This document shows, piece by piece, positions 44,412 to 53,419 of a stretch of 64,000 nt of DNA. Source of the DNA: Streptomyces ureilyticus (GTDB lineage Bacteria; Actinomycetota; Actinomycetes; Streptomycetales; Streptomycetaceae). The stretch spans positions 1 through 64,000 of the forward strand of contig NZ_JAAKZX010000021.1 of assembly GCF_011045025.1 (NCBI RefSeq). Direction: 5' to 3'. The notes beneath the pieces were generated by a model. That model was not told the origin of the DNA and ran no database searches. It saw only the letters and a list, made by a program, of their open reading frames with translations. The translations under genes and the position numbers were made by a program. Numbering within the stretch: position 1 is the stretch's first letter; the number at the start of each line of letters is the position of its first letter.

Positions 44412-44453
44412 ACAGGGTCGGGCCCGGGCCGGCAACCCGGCGCCCGACCCTGT
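44412..44453 (+). terminator. terminator after the GH43 gene
   Basis: ACAGGGTCGGGC and GCCCGACCCTGT are perfect 12-bp arms with a GC-rich inner hairpin, starting seven bases after the stop. Confidence 0.85.
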
Positions 44454-44889
44454 CCAGGGCCTTTGCTGGCCGGGGTAGCCGATGTACGCCACTGGACGAG
44501 CAGCAGTTTCAGCAGGTCAGGTCAGTTGCAGGCGGTTCTTGGTTCATCGTGCTTGCCCTCCGGTACTTGCGCCAATGCCGATCGAGCCGCACGGGCATGG
44601 CGACTGCCGCCCATGGAGGTCTCAATGAGTGGTACACGCAGAACATGTACTTCAGCGGCTCCCAGCGCGCGCGATCCTGACCCGCTGCTGCCGTTCCTCA
44701 CCACGCGGGCCGAGCCGGCACTCGCCGCCGCGGCGGCGGTCCTTCAGGAGTGGGCGCACGCGCATGCCCCGGGCGTCCCGGCCTGCTCGTGAGCACGTAC
44801 TCGGCCATGCCCGCACCGGAGGCGGCACAGCCTGAGTCTGATGATGTTGCAAGGTTGTCAAGGCCCGACCGGCCTTGACTTTCCCTGAG
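44454..44889. other. stretch without a recognisable gene
   Basis: Short reading frames exist on both strands, but none carries a motif or ribosome-binding site I can support. The region ends at the left inverted repeat of the lipoprotein cassette. Confidence 0.4.
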
Positions 44890-44909
44890 CTGTCGCAGTG
44901 AAGGTTGAG
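44890..44909 (-). repeat. left 20-bp inverted repeat of lipoprotein cassette
   Basis: CTGTCGCAGTGAAGGTTGAG is the inverted partner of CTCAACCTTCGCTGCGAGAG at 46034-46053 (18 of 20 bases match). Confidence 0.65.
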
Positions 44910-45072
44910 GGTCTCAACGAACATTGAGCGTGCCGACGTCGAGGGAGTCGTTAGGGATGTCGCGCCATTCGGCGCTTACTTCGCCGTCCCTCCAGGCCAT
45001 GAACCACGGGCTGCTTCACACCCTGGGTCGGTCACCTCTGACGCGAGTCGCCATGGCGGCAGGAGCCGCCGG

Positions 45073-45702
45073 TCAGCAGGACTCTTTCACCTTCACCGCG
45101 GTGAGCTTCACGTGCTGCCCGTCGAGCTTGATTCCGGCGGCTGGCTGCTGGGTGCAGGTCCGCCACTCGGATTCCCTGAGGAGGATGCGGTCCAGGCCGG
45201 AGGCGTCGGTGACGGTGATGTCGGCGCGGTTCCCGAGAGCTCGGCGGGCGGCCGTGACGACCTTGCCCTCGACGCCGGGCATGGTCGATCCCGTGGCCTG
45301 CCGCTCGCCCGCGTCCGTGACCGGGCAGACCTCGTCGAGCTTCACCACGGCGAAGGCGAAGTTCCCGGAGGTGTAGCTACCGGCCTTCGGGGTCTGGGAG
45401 CAGACCTTCCAACCGCGGTCTTCGCCGATGACGTCCGGGACGCGTCCGTGGCCCAGGGCGTCGTGCGCGGTGGATCCGAAATTCAGTGATGTTGCGTCGA
45501 AAACGGCAAGATGCAGTTTCTTGCCGGTCATGTCTGGAACCAGGACGGGGCCGGTGTAGTCCTCCTCGGAATGGTCCTCGGTTTCCTCGGCTGGGGCAGA
45601 TGTGTAGCGCTTCGGGCTGCCTACGGTGGTCGCTGTGCTGCCGCAGGCGGTCACGGCGGCGAGGCAGGCGGCGGTGAGCGTGATGGCCGCGCGGGTACGC
45701 AT
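45073..45702 (-). CDS. PASTA-like domain lipoprotein
   Basis: Lipoprotein of 209 aa from ATG 45702 (MRTRAAITLTAACLAAVTAC), lipobox Cys about 20, followed by a Thr/Ser/Glu-rich linker. Two PASTA-like repeats are visible: VPDMTGKKLHLAVFDATSLN with CSQTPKAG, and MPGVEGKVVTAARRAL with TVTDASG and CTQQPAAG. PASTA modules bind muropeptides in kinases and PBPs; stand-alone lipoproteins of this kind have no assigned function. It lies inside a segment flanked by inverted repeats together with an IS3 fragment, unlike the surrounding sugar genes. Confidence 0.8.
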   Translation of the reverse strand: MRTRAAITLTAACLAAVTACGSTATTVGSPKRYTSAPAEETEDHSEEDYTGPVLVPDMTGKKLHLAVFDATSLNFGSTAHDALGHGRVPDVIGEDRGWKVCSQTPKAGSYTSGNFAFAVVKLDEVCPVTDAGERQATGSTMPGVEGKVVTAARRALGNRADITVTDASGLDRILLRESEWRTCTQQPAAGIKLDGQHVKLTAVKVKESC

Positions 45703-45833
45703 GCGTTCCCCCAAGGGCTCGCGGGTGCTGAGGGGCATCATGCGCCGTGCAAGGAATGTGTGAACGCGGCTGTGGCCGGGGTGTGACCCAGTGAGCATTC
45801 CATCATGCCGTCGATCGTGGCCGTTCGCGGAGT

Positions 45834-45929
45834 TCAGTACTCCACCGGACTGAGCAAGCCCAGCGCGGAGTGTCTGCACTGTCGGTGATGGAAGCCCAGG
45901 TCGAATGCGCTGAGCACGGGATCGCCGTA
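45834..45929 (-). pseudogene. IS3-family transposase OrfB, extreme C-terminus
   Basis: YGDPVLSAFDLGFHHRQCRH then SALGLLSPVEY and stop matches the end of IS3-type integrase domains (usual form YNRxRRHSALGxLSPxEY). Only about 31 codons are left. Confidence 0.65.
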
Positions 45930-45983
45930 CGTGTGTACCAGGTTCCCCCGCCGTCTCCCCAGACAGTCAGGCCTCAAGAGCCA

Positions 45984-46053
45984 CTCAACCTTCGGTGAGA
46001 AAACCTAGCGATCATCAACCTTTGGTGACAACGCTCAACCTTCGCTGCGAGAG
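45984..46053 (+). repeat. three short direct repeats forming the right end of the cassette
   Basis: CTCAACCTTCGGTGAGA (45984-46000), ATCAACCTTTGGTGACA (46014-46030) and CTCAACCTTCGCTGCGAGAG (46034-46053) are spaced 30 and 20 bases apart. The last is the inverted partner of 44890-44909. Multiple subterminal repeats are typical of transposon ends. Confidence 0.65.
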
Positions 46054-46062
46054 ATCATTCCC

Positions 46063-46772
46063 CTACGTGTTGAGCTGTCCGAGTCGCTCGGCGATCTGCG
46101 CGCGCATGGTTGCGGTGCGTTCGGGGGCGGCCACTTCCAGGAGCATGTTGACCAGGTCGGAGGCCAGGGGGGCCTGCCTCGTGAAGCGGTAGTTGCATCC
46201 ACGCCTGGGCGGCGTTCTGCGCTGCCACCTGGGTGCGTCGCTTGCCCGGCCCGAGCCGGTCGAACCAGGCGAGAGCGAGCCAGGTCCATGAGGCGGTGGC
46301 GAAGGCGTACTCGCCGCTCAGATAGGCCAGGTCAGCCCGGAACTGCGCGGCCTTGAGGGTACCGGCAGCCGTGTCACCCTGCTCGGCAGTGAGCTGCTGA
46401 AGGATGTTGTCGGCGGCCGCTATGGCCGTGTCGAAGTCGTGGGCCCGGCCAGCGGCCTGGGCGGAGGCGAGCCGGTCGAAGAGGCTGCCCTTGTGCTCCC
46501 CCGGCTCAGCCTTCGCCGGCTGGGGGCCGCGGACGAGGTTCCAGCCTGGGTGGTGCCGTCGGGCATGACCTGCATGTCGAAGTGCGAGGTGCTGCGCTCG
46601 TCCTGGACCTGGACCAGGACCGGCAGGCCGCGCTGCCGGCGGCCTCAATGTGGAGGACCTGGACGACGACCTGCGAGGGGTCGACTCCGTCGGGAACGAC
46701 CTGCGGCTCGCCGTCGATGTGGAGCTGGCCGTCGCGGCTGATGTGGACCTGGTAGCACGTGCTGGTGTTCAT
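46063..46772 (-). pseudogene. conserved actinomycete hypothetical protein, frameshifted
   Basis: The N-terminus MNTSTCYQVHISRDGQLHID is in one frame, the middle helical part FDRLASAQAAGRAHDFDTAI then ALAWFDRLGPGKRRTQVAAQ in a second, and the end AAPERTATMRAQIAERLGQL in a third, so at least two frameshifts are present. The helical middle suggests a TPR-like fold. I do not recognise a function. Confidence 0.6.
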
Positions 46773-46820
46773 GGTGTGCGGCCCGCGGCATGGTGCCGCG
46801 GACCCTCCTCCTTCAAAGGG

Positions 46821-47279
46821 TCAGAGCAAGAGGCCGTAGCTGCGGAGATAGGCGACGGGGTCTATGTCGGATGCGTACGCGGGTCCTGTGCGGGCTTCGA
46901 AGTGCAGGTGCGGGCCGGACACATTGCCGGTGACACCGGAGAGGCTGATCTCCTGGCGGGCCTTGACTGTTTGGCCTTTGCTCACCGAGATCTTCGACAG
47001 ATGGGCGTACTGCGTGTACTTGCCGTCGCTCATCTTGACGCTCTCGACGGTGAGGAGGAGGACGCCGCCGCCGACGACGAAGAGCAGGGAGCAGAGCGCA
47101 GAGAGCAGCCAGTCGCGGTCCAGCCAGTGCGGCGGCGCGGGCCTTGTCCTGGACGCGGGAGCTGAACCGGACGGTGCGGTCCTGCACAGGCTGGATCCCT
47201 TCGACGAGGTAGCCGCGCGGCAGTACCTCACGCTGTCTCGGCGAGGACCGCGTAGCCCGTGAAGCCGGTGCCGCCGCAC
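46821..47279 (-). pseudogene. M23 peptidase, internally deleted
   Basis: A transmembrane helix (LLSALCSLLFVVGGGVLLL) runs directly into the second half of an M23/LytM domain: VKMSDGKYTQYAHLSKISVS, GVTGNVSGPHLHFEARTG. The HLH metal motif is present, but the first zinc-ligand motif (HxxxD) and the preceding beta-sheet are missing. The hydrolase should be inactive. A further frame change upstream of residue 50 is likely, since QDRTVRFSSRVQDKARA lies in another frame. Confidence 0.65.
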
Positions 47280-47439
47280 AGATCACGCGCCGCGCAGCCG
47301 GCTCACCCATGGCCCTTGCCCTGACCGTGACCCACCTCGCCGTCGCCCCGGACCGGCCCTTCGCCGAGCTTGTCTCCGGCGCCCCGAGCAGTGCCCCAAC
47401 AGCGCTGTCGCATCCCCAGATCGCCCGTCAGGAGACAGC

Positions 47440-48640
47440 CGTGAACCACGCCCTCGGCCAGTCGTACTGGTCACTTCCGCGCAGCACCCCCGCCCTGGTC
47501 GTCTACCGGCGTATGGCCGGGCGTTCACCGTCGACTTCAACGTGCCGCAGACGGCCGCCGCCTGCAGCCTGACGTGCTCGAAGGCGGAAACTGTCCTGGA
47601 GCAGCTGCACGAGCGGAACCTCATCGAATTCCACCGGGAGTCCGCTTCCCGAGGCCGCGTCTACCGCTTCCACGACACCGCCCGCGCCCATGCCCGGGAT
47701 CGGGCCACCAGGGAGGCCACCTTCGGGAAACCGGAGGAGCTCCTGCAGCGGGCCCTGGACTGCTACCTGACGACCGCGAGCGCCGCCGAGAAGATCCTCA
47801 CGCCCACCCACCGCTCCTTGCGCCGGGACTACGTCTACCCACCCGCTGAACTGTTCGTGTTCGCGGATGAAGCCGCCGCTCTGGCCTGGCTCTATGACCA
47901 GCGGGACAACCTTCTGCACGCGGTGCGTGCCGCGGTCGCCGCCGGCCTGAACCGATCCACCTGGCAGCTGGCCCATGCCCTCTGGCCGCTGCTCCGCTCG
48001 TCCCACGAGGGTACGAGCTGTGGTTCGAGAGCCACGAATTCGGTCTTCAGGCCGCGCCGCTGCGGGGACCGTGAGGCCGAAGTGGATGCTCAGCACGTGG
48101 GGGGGTCGGGCTGCGCGGCGCCGGCAAGTTCGACGATGCCGCCCAGACGTTCGCGGCCGTCCTGCGGCTCGCCCGTGAGGAACAGGACCTTCGCGCCGAG
48201 GCCCAGGCGCTCCACGAACTCGGGTCCGTGAACCCGCACGGCGGTCATCCGACCGAGGCGGAGGACTTCCTGCTCCAGGCCCGCCAGCTGCGCATCGAGC
48301 TCGGCCGCACGAGCGAGTCCGAGACCGACCGGCTCACGTACACGCGGGCCGTGGCGATCACCGACGTCTGCCTCGATCAGGCCCAGCTCGAACTCCACCG
48401 CCCTGCCGAGGCGATCGAGACCCTGAGCACCGCGCGTACGACGCTGCTCGACATCCAGGACGCCTTCCATGCCGGCCGGGCGCTCGCGTGGCTCGCCCGA
48501 GCCCACGTCGCGAGCGGCGCCCCGGGCGAAGGCGAAGAGGAGGGGCGCCGGGCGGTCGCCGAATGCGATGCTGCGGGATCGGAGCGATGGCGTGTTGCGA
48601 TGCGGTACCGAAGCAGTGCGGCCGACGCCCTTCGCGAGGG
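47440..48640 (+). pseudogene. NB-ARC/TPR regulator (AfsR/SARP-like) C-terminal remnant
   Basis: TVLEQLHERNLIEFHRESAS then YRFHDTARAHARDRA is the winged-helix region after an NB-ARC ATPase; LAWLYDQRDNLLHAVRAAVA and, in a shifted frame from about 48010, DFLLQARQLRIELGRTSESE and TYTRAVAITDVCLDQAQLEL are TPR-type helices. The ATPase and DNA-binding domains are gone and at least two frameshifts exist. It probably derives from a large Streptomyces regulator. Confidence 0.65.
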
Positions 48641-48652
48641 CGTCGGCCGCAC
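48616..48652 (-). terminator. terminator of the GH9 gene
   Basis: GTGCGGCCGACGCCCT and AGGGCGTCGGCCGCAC form a perfect 16-bp stem around TCGCG, 18 bases beyond the GH9 stop. Confidence 0.85.
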
Positions 48653-48669
48653 GGGAGCGGACGGCGGAG

Positions 48670-50913
48670 TCAGATCTGGTCCGCCACGAACGACGCCATC
48701 CGTGCCAGCGGCGCGTTCCAATTGATCGTGTGTTCGTTGGTCGACCAGGACTGGATGTCGTCGATGTAGCAGAACTGACCGACGCAGCCCTGGAGTTTGC
48801 TCTGTGCGTAGGGGTCCTGGATGCTCGAGTTCGGTCCTCCGGCGAGCGTGCCGGCGGGCGGGTTCGGGAGGTCCGGGTCGAGCTGGTGGGCGTACCAGCG
48901 GCTGTGTTGGTTGCGGGCGTCGACCTCGCCGTAGCCCGTCACGTAGGAGATGTTCAGGGCGTTGCGGCCGAAGATGTAGTCCATGCTCTGCAGCGCGCCC
49001 TCGCGGTACTTCGACGCCCCGGTGATGTCGTACGCCGTGGCGATGACGACCGCGTTGTTGAGGATCTGGTGGTTGGAGCCCCAGTCGTAGAGGTTGTTGT
49101 CGGGGGCGTACGGCATGCCGTACGGGTGTGCCTTGAGCGTGGCCAGATAGCGGTCGGCGCCCTTGATCACGGACTGGCGGATCTTGTCGCGGCCGGGCAG
49201 TCTGTTCGGCACGGTCGCCAGGTCCAGGCGGCCCGCGGCGGCCGTCCTGGCCCAGTCGAAGCCGATGGGTTTGAAGATGTCGGCGGTGTGCACGGGCGAG
49301 TCGAGGACGAAGTCGGCGAACTCCTTTTCACCCGTGGTGAGGTACAGCTGGGCGGCCGCCCAGTAGAACTCGTCGGTGGCGTTGTTGTCGGCGTAGGCGC
49401 CGCCGCCGATGCCGTCGCTCTCGGAGGCGTGGAGCTCGGGGTGTTGGCGGGCCGCCGCCCAGGCGGTCCGCGCCGCGTCGAGGGTCTTCGCCGCGAAGGC
49501 GCGGTCGTAGGGGCGGTACAGGCGGGCCGCCTGCGCGGCCGTGGCCGCCAGGTTCAGGGTCGCCGCCGTGCTCGGCGGGTGCAGTTCACGCTTCTGCGGG
49601 TCGTCGCCGGGCATCAGGGGCAGGCCGGTCCACTGCTCGTCGTGGATCTTGTGGTGGGCCATGCCGGCGAGCGGCTTCCCGTCCGGCACCTGCATCTTCA
49701 GCAGGAACTCCAGCTCCCAGCGGACCTCGTCCAGTAGGTCCGGCACCCTGTTGCCGCTCTCCGGGATGTCGAGCGAGCCGTCGCCCAGCTTCCCGGCCTG
49801 CCCGGTGCGGGCGTACAGGGCGCGCTCGTAGGTGCTGAGCACCTCCCACGTGGAGATACCGCCGTTGACGACGTACTTGCCGTGATCGCCGGCGTCGTAC
49901 CAGCCGCCGGTGACATCGAGCGTGTAGTCGCAGACGCCGGGCTGGCAGGGCACGTCGTCGTCGCCCTTGTTGGGGGCGACGTTCAGATGGCCGGCTGCGC
50001 GGCCGTAGCCGGGGCGCAGGTCGTCGCTGATCCCGATGCCGCTGCGCTGGGTGTAGTAGTACTTCAGCGAGTCGAGCCGCAGCCGCTCGTAGGCGCTCGC
50101 GTCGATGTCGAAGGGTCGGCTGGTCTCACCGTCGACGACCAGTGTGAGGCCCGCTCCGCGCTTGCGGTAGGAGCCGAAGCCGATGGAGTGGACGTTCTGC
50201 CCGGAGGAGGCGTCGAGACCGCGCGGGGTGGTGCGGCCGTGGGCGACCACGGCACCCGAGGCGTTCTTCAGCTGCCAGGGGAGCTTCGTCGTGGCGTCGG
50301 TGACCAGGGTGGCGTTCTTCGGCCCGGCGGGCAGATAGGCGACCTGGTTGACACGCACCCGGGGCCCGGTGTCGGGCTCGTACACCTCCGGCGGCACCCC
50401 GCCGAGCAGCGACACGTCGTCCATGCAGAAGGTGAACGGGTCGGCATCCCCGCCGAGTTGGAAGCCGACCTGAGCCTGGGCGGTGTCGACGGGAGAGGTG
50501 AAGGTGTACGAGTACGAGTCGCCCGCGACGTTCAGCTGCGGGCTCACCTCGAACCAGGTGTCGTAGGGCGCCACCGACAGGCCGACGATCGCCCGCAGGA
50601 TCTTTCCCTGGGGGGTGCCGGAGGCGGAGAAGCTGAACCGGTACGACTCGCCCTTGACGAGGGTGATGTCGTTCTGGCCGACTGCGGCGTCCCAGCGGTT
50701 GGTGGTACCGCCCGGGACCTCGGCGCAGAGGCGGCCGTCCGTCAGGCCCGCGGTGACGTTGGTGGACGTCCACCATGGGGCGGTGGTGGTGTCGAAGGTG
50801 CCGTTCTTGACCTGTTCGACCTCCTCGGCCTGGGCCGAGCCGGTGGGCAGCGCGGTGAGCGCCGCCGCGAGGAGGGCCGTTATGGCTAGCAGGGTGGTTC
50901 TGCGTCGTTTCAC
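48670..50913 (-). CDS. secreted GH9 endoglucanase with CBM4/9 and Ig-like domain
   Basis: Inverting cellulase, 747 aa from GTG 50913 (CGAGGAGC upstream; an earlier ATG would add ten non-signal residues). Signal peptide about 1-30 (ending AQA). CBM4/9 about 35-175 ([13 protein letters not shown]), Ig-like CelD-type domain about 185-275 ([20 protein letters not shown]), then the (alpha/alpha)6 GH9 barrel. Catalytic features: Asp pair in [17 protein letters not shown], signature [11 protein letters not shown], and acid Glu in [13 protein letters not shown]. Unlike its neighbours it has no RICIN domain. A perfect CebR box lies 48 bp upstream, so expression should follow cellobiose. Confidence 0.95.
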   Translation of the reverse strand: MKRRRTTLLAITALLAAALTALPTGSAQAEEVEQVKNGTFDTTTAPWWTSTNVTAGLTDGRLCAEVPGGTTNRWDAAVGQNDITLVKGESYRFSFSASGTPQGKILRAIVGLSVAPYDTWFEVSPQLNVAGDSYSYTFTSPVDTAQAQVGFQLGGDADPFTFCMDDVSLLGGVPPEVYEPDTGPRVRVNQVAYLPAGPKNATLVTDATTKLPWQLKNASGAVVAHGRTTPRGLDASSGQNVHSIGFGSYRKRGAGLTLVVDGETSRPFDIDASAYERLRLDSLKYYYTQRSGIGISDDLRPGYGRAAGHLNVAPNKGDDDVPCQPGVCDYTLDVTGGWYDAGDHGKYVVNGGISTWEVLSTYERALYARTGQAGKLGDGSLDIPESGNRVPDLLDEVRWELEFLLKMQVPDGKPLAGMAHHKIHDEQWTGLPLMPGDDPQKRELHPPSTAATLNLAATAAQAARLYRPYDRAFAAKTLDAARTAWAAARQHPELHASESDGIGGGAYADNNATDEFYWAAAQLYLTTGEKEFADFVLDSPVHTADIFKPIGFDWARTAAAGRLDLATVPNRLPGRDKIRQSVIKGADRYLATLKAHPYGMPYAPDNNLYDWGSNHQILNNAVVIATAYDITGASKYREGALQSMDYIFGRNALNISYVTGYGEVDARNQHSRWYAHQLDPDLPNPPAGTLAGGPNSSIQDPYAQSKLQGCVGQFCYIDDIQSWSTNEHTINWNAPLARMASFVADQI

Positions 50914-50960
50914 GTCTGGGCTCCTCGGGGGAGGTGGGCGCACAGCGGTGACCGATGGCG

Positions 50961-50974
50961 TGGGAGCGCTCCCA
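50961..50974. promoter_or_regulatory. CebR operator
   Basis: TGGGAGCGCTCCCA is the perfect 14-bp palindrome bound by the Streptomyces cellobiose/cellotriose-responsive repressor CebR. It is 48 bp upstream of the GH9 start codon. No second copy was noticed in the window. Confidence 0.92.
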
Positions 50975-51015
50975 GAGGCCTACGTTGGCCATGTTGTTCG
51001 AGACCTGACAGCCCG

Positions 51016-51369
51016 TCAACTACCTTGACAGGACTGGTTCTGTGTCCGGTTTCTCGTCCGGACCTCGAAGCGGTGACTCCGCTTGCGCGCCGGGACGGTA
51101 CGCCCCTGGTGGTCGGCCCGCGTTACGTCGAAGGAGATCAGGTACGCGGCGTCGGGGACCGCCACTCCCCGGGCGTCGACGATCTCGGCGGTCACGAAGA
51201 CCAGGGAACGCGGGTCCGCCGCGAGGGACTTGCGGTCGGCCTTCGGACGCACGGCGTGCGGCTCGCCGGCCGTGCGCAGGACGACGGTGGCGACGACCCT
51301 GCCGTTCCTGCGGGCCAGTGCCTTCAACTCTCTTGCGGTAAGGGCCGTCGGTGAAGGTCTTGTCGCCAC
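51016..51369 (-). pseudogene. GH2 beta-galactosidase, C-terminal domain remnant
   Basis: RKSLAADPRSLVFVTAEIVD then ARGVAVPDAAYLISFDVT is the immunoglobulin-like C-terminal domain of large GH2 beta-galactosidases (usual form ...DLAFVTVEVxDAxGxxVPxA). The reading frame continues past it into unrelated sequence and no catalytic part is present. It abuts a PAS-domain fragment on the other strand. Confidence 0.65.
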
Positions 51370-51429
51370 CGGTCGCCTCGGCGTCTCCAGGCAGGGCCGC
51401 CCGTCGACGGCCCCCTTCGTCGAACTTCC

Positions 51430-51615
51430 TTGCCCCGAGTGACCGGCGACGGCTCGCTCGTCGAGTGGAACGAGGGGGCACGACGCCTGCTGGGCTGGCC
51501 CTCCACGGAAGTCGTCGGTCGTCCCGCGGACGAGTTGCTCGCCTCTGGAGGATCCTTTCTGCCGCCCCCGCCGGGCAGCCAGGTGGAGCGGGACGCTCGC
51601 ACTGCGTCACCGTGA
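51430..51615 (+). pseudogene. PAS-domain fragment
   Basis: RVTGDGSLVEWNEGARRLLG then WPSTEVVGRPADELLASG is the N-terminal half of a PAS domain as found in Streptomyces PAS/PP2C phosphatases and sensor kinases. It stops after 61 codons, where the terminator of the minus-strand lectin gene begins. Confidence 0.6.
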
Positions 51616-51632
51616 CGGCCGCCTGGCAACTC

Positions 51633-51667
51633 GGAAGGGCCACCGCACAATGGCGGGTGGCCCTTCC
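51633..51667 (-). terminator. terminator of the ThuA-DUF1080 gene
   Basis: GGAAGGGCCACC (51633-51644) pairs with GGTGGCCCTTCC (51656-51667), 17 bases beyond the stop. Confidence 0.8.
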
Positions 51668-51683
51668 AGCGTGCCGCGTCAGC

Positions 51684-53390
51684 TCAGGGCAGGGTCCATT
51701 TCTGGTTGGCTCCGCCGTGGCAGGTCCACAGGTGCACGAGGGTGCCGTCCGACGAGCCCGCGCCCGACACGTCCAGGCACTTGCCCGACTGCGGGTTCCG
51801 CAGCGACCCGTCCGGGTTCGCCTGCCAGTTCTGGTTGGCGCCACCGTTGCAGGACCACAACTGGACTCTCGCCCCGTCCGCCGTGCTGTTGCCGCTGACA
51901 TCCAGGCATTTGCCCAACGCCTTGACCGTCGACCCCGGCGTCACCGTCCACTTCTGCCCCGCCGAGCCCGTACACGACGAGATCTGCACCGCCGTCCCAT
52001 CCGCCGAGCCACCGTTACGGACATCCAGACACTTACCCGCGACCCCCACGACCGGCCCCACGCCGGGTGCCGGGCCGCCGCCCAGCTCCTTGATCCGGAC
52101 GTTGCGGAACGACACGTCGTCCCCCGTGCCGTGATTCTGGATACCGACGTGGCCGGCGAGCGAGCGGGCTGGGTCGGTGTTGGTGAAGTCATTGATCTTC
52201 ACGCCATTGAGCCAGACCTGGAGCCGCTCGCCCTCCACCAGCAACTCGAAGGTGTTCCACTCGCCCGGTGGGTTGAGCGCCGCGTCCCGGGCAGCCGTGT
52301 CCGGGGCCTTGATGGCGTAGATCGAGCCAGTCGTGCGGTCAGGCGCGTCGGTGGCGTCGATCTGGACCTCGTAGCCGTTGTTCAGTGCCGACTGCGGGTC
52401 GCTCGACGGTGGGAAGCCCACGATCACGCCGGAGTTGTCGTCGCCGGGCATCTTCCAGTCCAGCTTCAGCGAGTAGTTGGTGAACTGCCGGGCGCTGTAC
52501 CAGAGCATGCCCAGGCCGCCGTACGAGGCGAGGGTGGCGTCCGAGTTGGTGAAACCGCCTGGGCCGGCCTGCGACCAGCCGGTGGTCGAGCCGTTGTAGA
52601 GGGTCGTATAGCCGGTCTCGGGCCGGCAGTCGGCCTTGGTCCGGCCTGCCGCGTACCGGATGCCGCCGAGCAGGTGCGCCCGGAGGGCCGGCTCCGCGTA
52701 CGACGCCTGGCTGTGCCCACCACCGGTGTAGAAGGCCCGGCCCCCCGAGTAGGTCTTGCACCAGGTGTGCGGGTGGTCGGCGCCCATCGAGCCGCCCGAG
52801 TACGACGACTCGTCCAGCGTGGTGAGCACGCGCGCGGTGGTACGGGGGTTGGTCCGGAAGTTGTACCACTCATCGGTGCGGGTCCATGTCTGCGGCAGGT
52901 GTGCGGTCGCCGCGTGCGCCCGCCCCTCCACCTTGACGTTGGCCTGCTGGACAGCGGGGTGCGAGGCGAAGTAGGCGCCGACCAGTTCGCCGTAGAACGG
53001 CCAGTTGTACTCCGTGTCCGCGGCCGAGTGGACGCCGACGAAGCCGCCGCCTGAGCCGATGTACGACTGGAACGCCGACTGCTGGGCGTCGTTCAGAACG
53101 TCGCCGGTGGTGTTGAGGAAGATCACCGCCTCGTAACGGCTCAGGTTGCTGGTGGTGAAGTGGCTGCCGTCCTCCGTGGCCGTCACGGTGAAGCTGTTCG
53201 CCGCGCCGAGGTCGCGGATGGCCTGGGTCCCCGCCGGGATCGAGTCGTGCCGGAAACCGGCCGTCTTGGAGAACACGAGGACGTCGTAGGACGTGTCCGC
53301 GGCACTGACGGGTGTGGGCTGCGCGAGGAGGGCCAGGGCGGCGAGTGTCGTGGCCACCCCGCCAAGCAGCATTCGGGGTTGTCTGCGCAT
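51684..53390 (-). CDS. secreted ThuA - DUF1080 - RICIN protein
   Basis: Secreted 568-aa protein from ATG 53390 (MRRQPRMLLGGVATTLAALA). Signal peptide ends near VSAAD. The ThuA-like domain covers about 32-245 (YDVLVFSKTAGFRHDSIPAG; TDEWYNFRTNPR; HTWCKTYSGGRAFYTGGGH). A DUF1080/3-keto-disaccharide hydrolase jelly roll covers about 255-430 (YTTLYNGSTTGWSQAGPGGF; LKLDWKMPGDDNSGVIVGFP; GHVGIQNHGTGDDVSFRNVRIKEL is the usual end). RICIN is about 440-568. DUF1080 members cleave 3-keto-glycosides, so this protein should act on oxidised glycans. The GSDH-type gene ends just upstream on the same strand (30 bp). Confidence 0.9.
   Translation of the reverse strand: MRRQPRMLLGGVATTLAALALLAQPTPVSAADTSYDVLVFSKTAGFRHDSIPAGTQAIRDLGAANSFTVTATEDGSHFTTSNLSRYEAVIFLNTTGDVLNDAQQSAFQSYIGSGGGFVGVHSAADTEYNWPFYGELVGAYFASHPAVQQANVKVEGRAHAATAHLPQTWTRTDEWYNFRTNPRTTARVLTTLDESSYSGGSMGADHPHTWCKTYSGGRAFYTGGGHSQASYAEPALRAHLLGGIRYAAGRTKADCRPETGYTTLYNGSTTGWSQAGPGGFTNSDATLASYGGLGMLWYSARQFTNYSLKLDWKMPGDDNSGVIVGFPPSSDPQSALNNGYEVQIDATDAPDRTTGSIYAIKAPDTAARDAALNPPGEWNTFELLVEGERLQVWLNGVKINDFTNTDPARSLAGHVGIQNHGTGDDVSFRNVRIKELGGGPAPGVGPVVGVAGKCLDVRNGGSADGTAVQISSCTGSAGQKWTVTPGSTVKALGKCLDVSGNSTADGARVQLWSCNGGANQNWQANPDGSLRNPQSGKCLDVSGAGSSDGTLVHLWTCHGGANQKWTLP
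51699..52040 (-). repeat. RICIN-coding direct repeat with 53433-53775
   Basis: The 3' ends of the ThuA-DUF1080 gene and of the GSDH gene upstream are nearly identical in DNA (both encode VKALGKCLDV, VQLWSCNGGANQNWQANPDG, PQSGKCLDVSGA and NQKWTLP). The two copies are direct repeats about 1.73 kb apart. Confidence 0.8.
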
Positions 53391-53419
53391 GTCCGTCGCT
53401 CCCTTCTTGGTGACAGAAA

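Noticed and set aside
51016..51901. 293-codon minus-strand frame near the GH2 remnant
   Set aside because: Arg/Thr/Pro-rich shadow of the RICIN 3' end and the GH2 piece.
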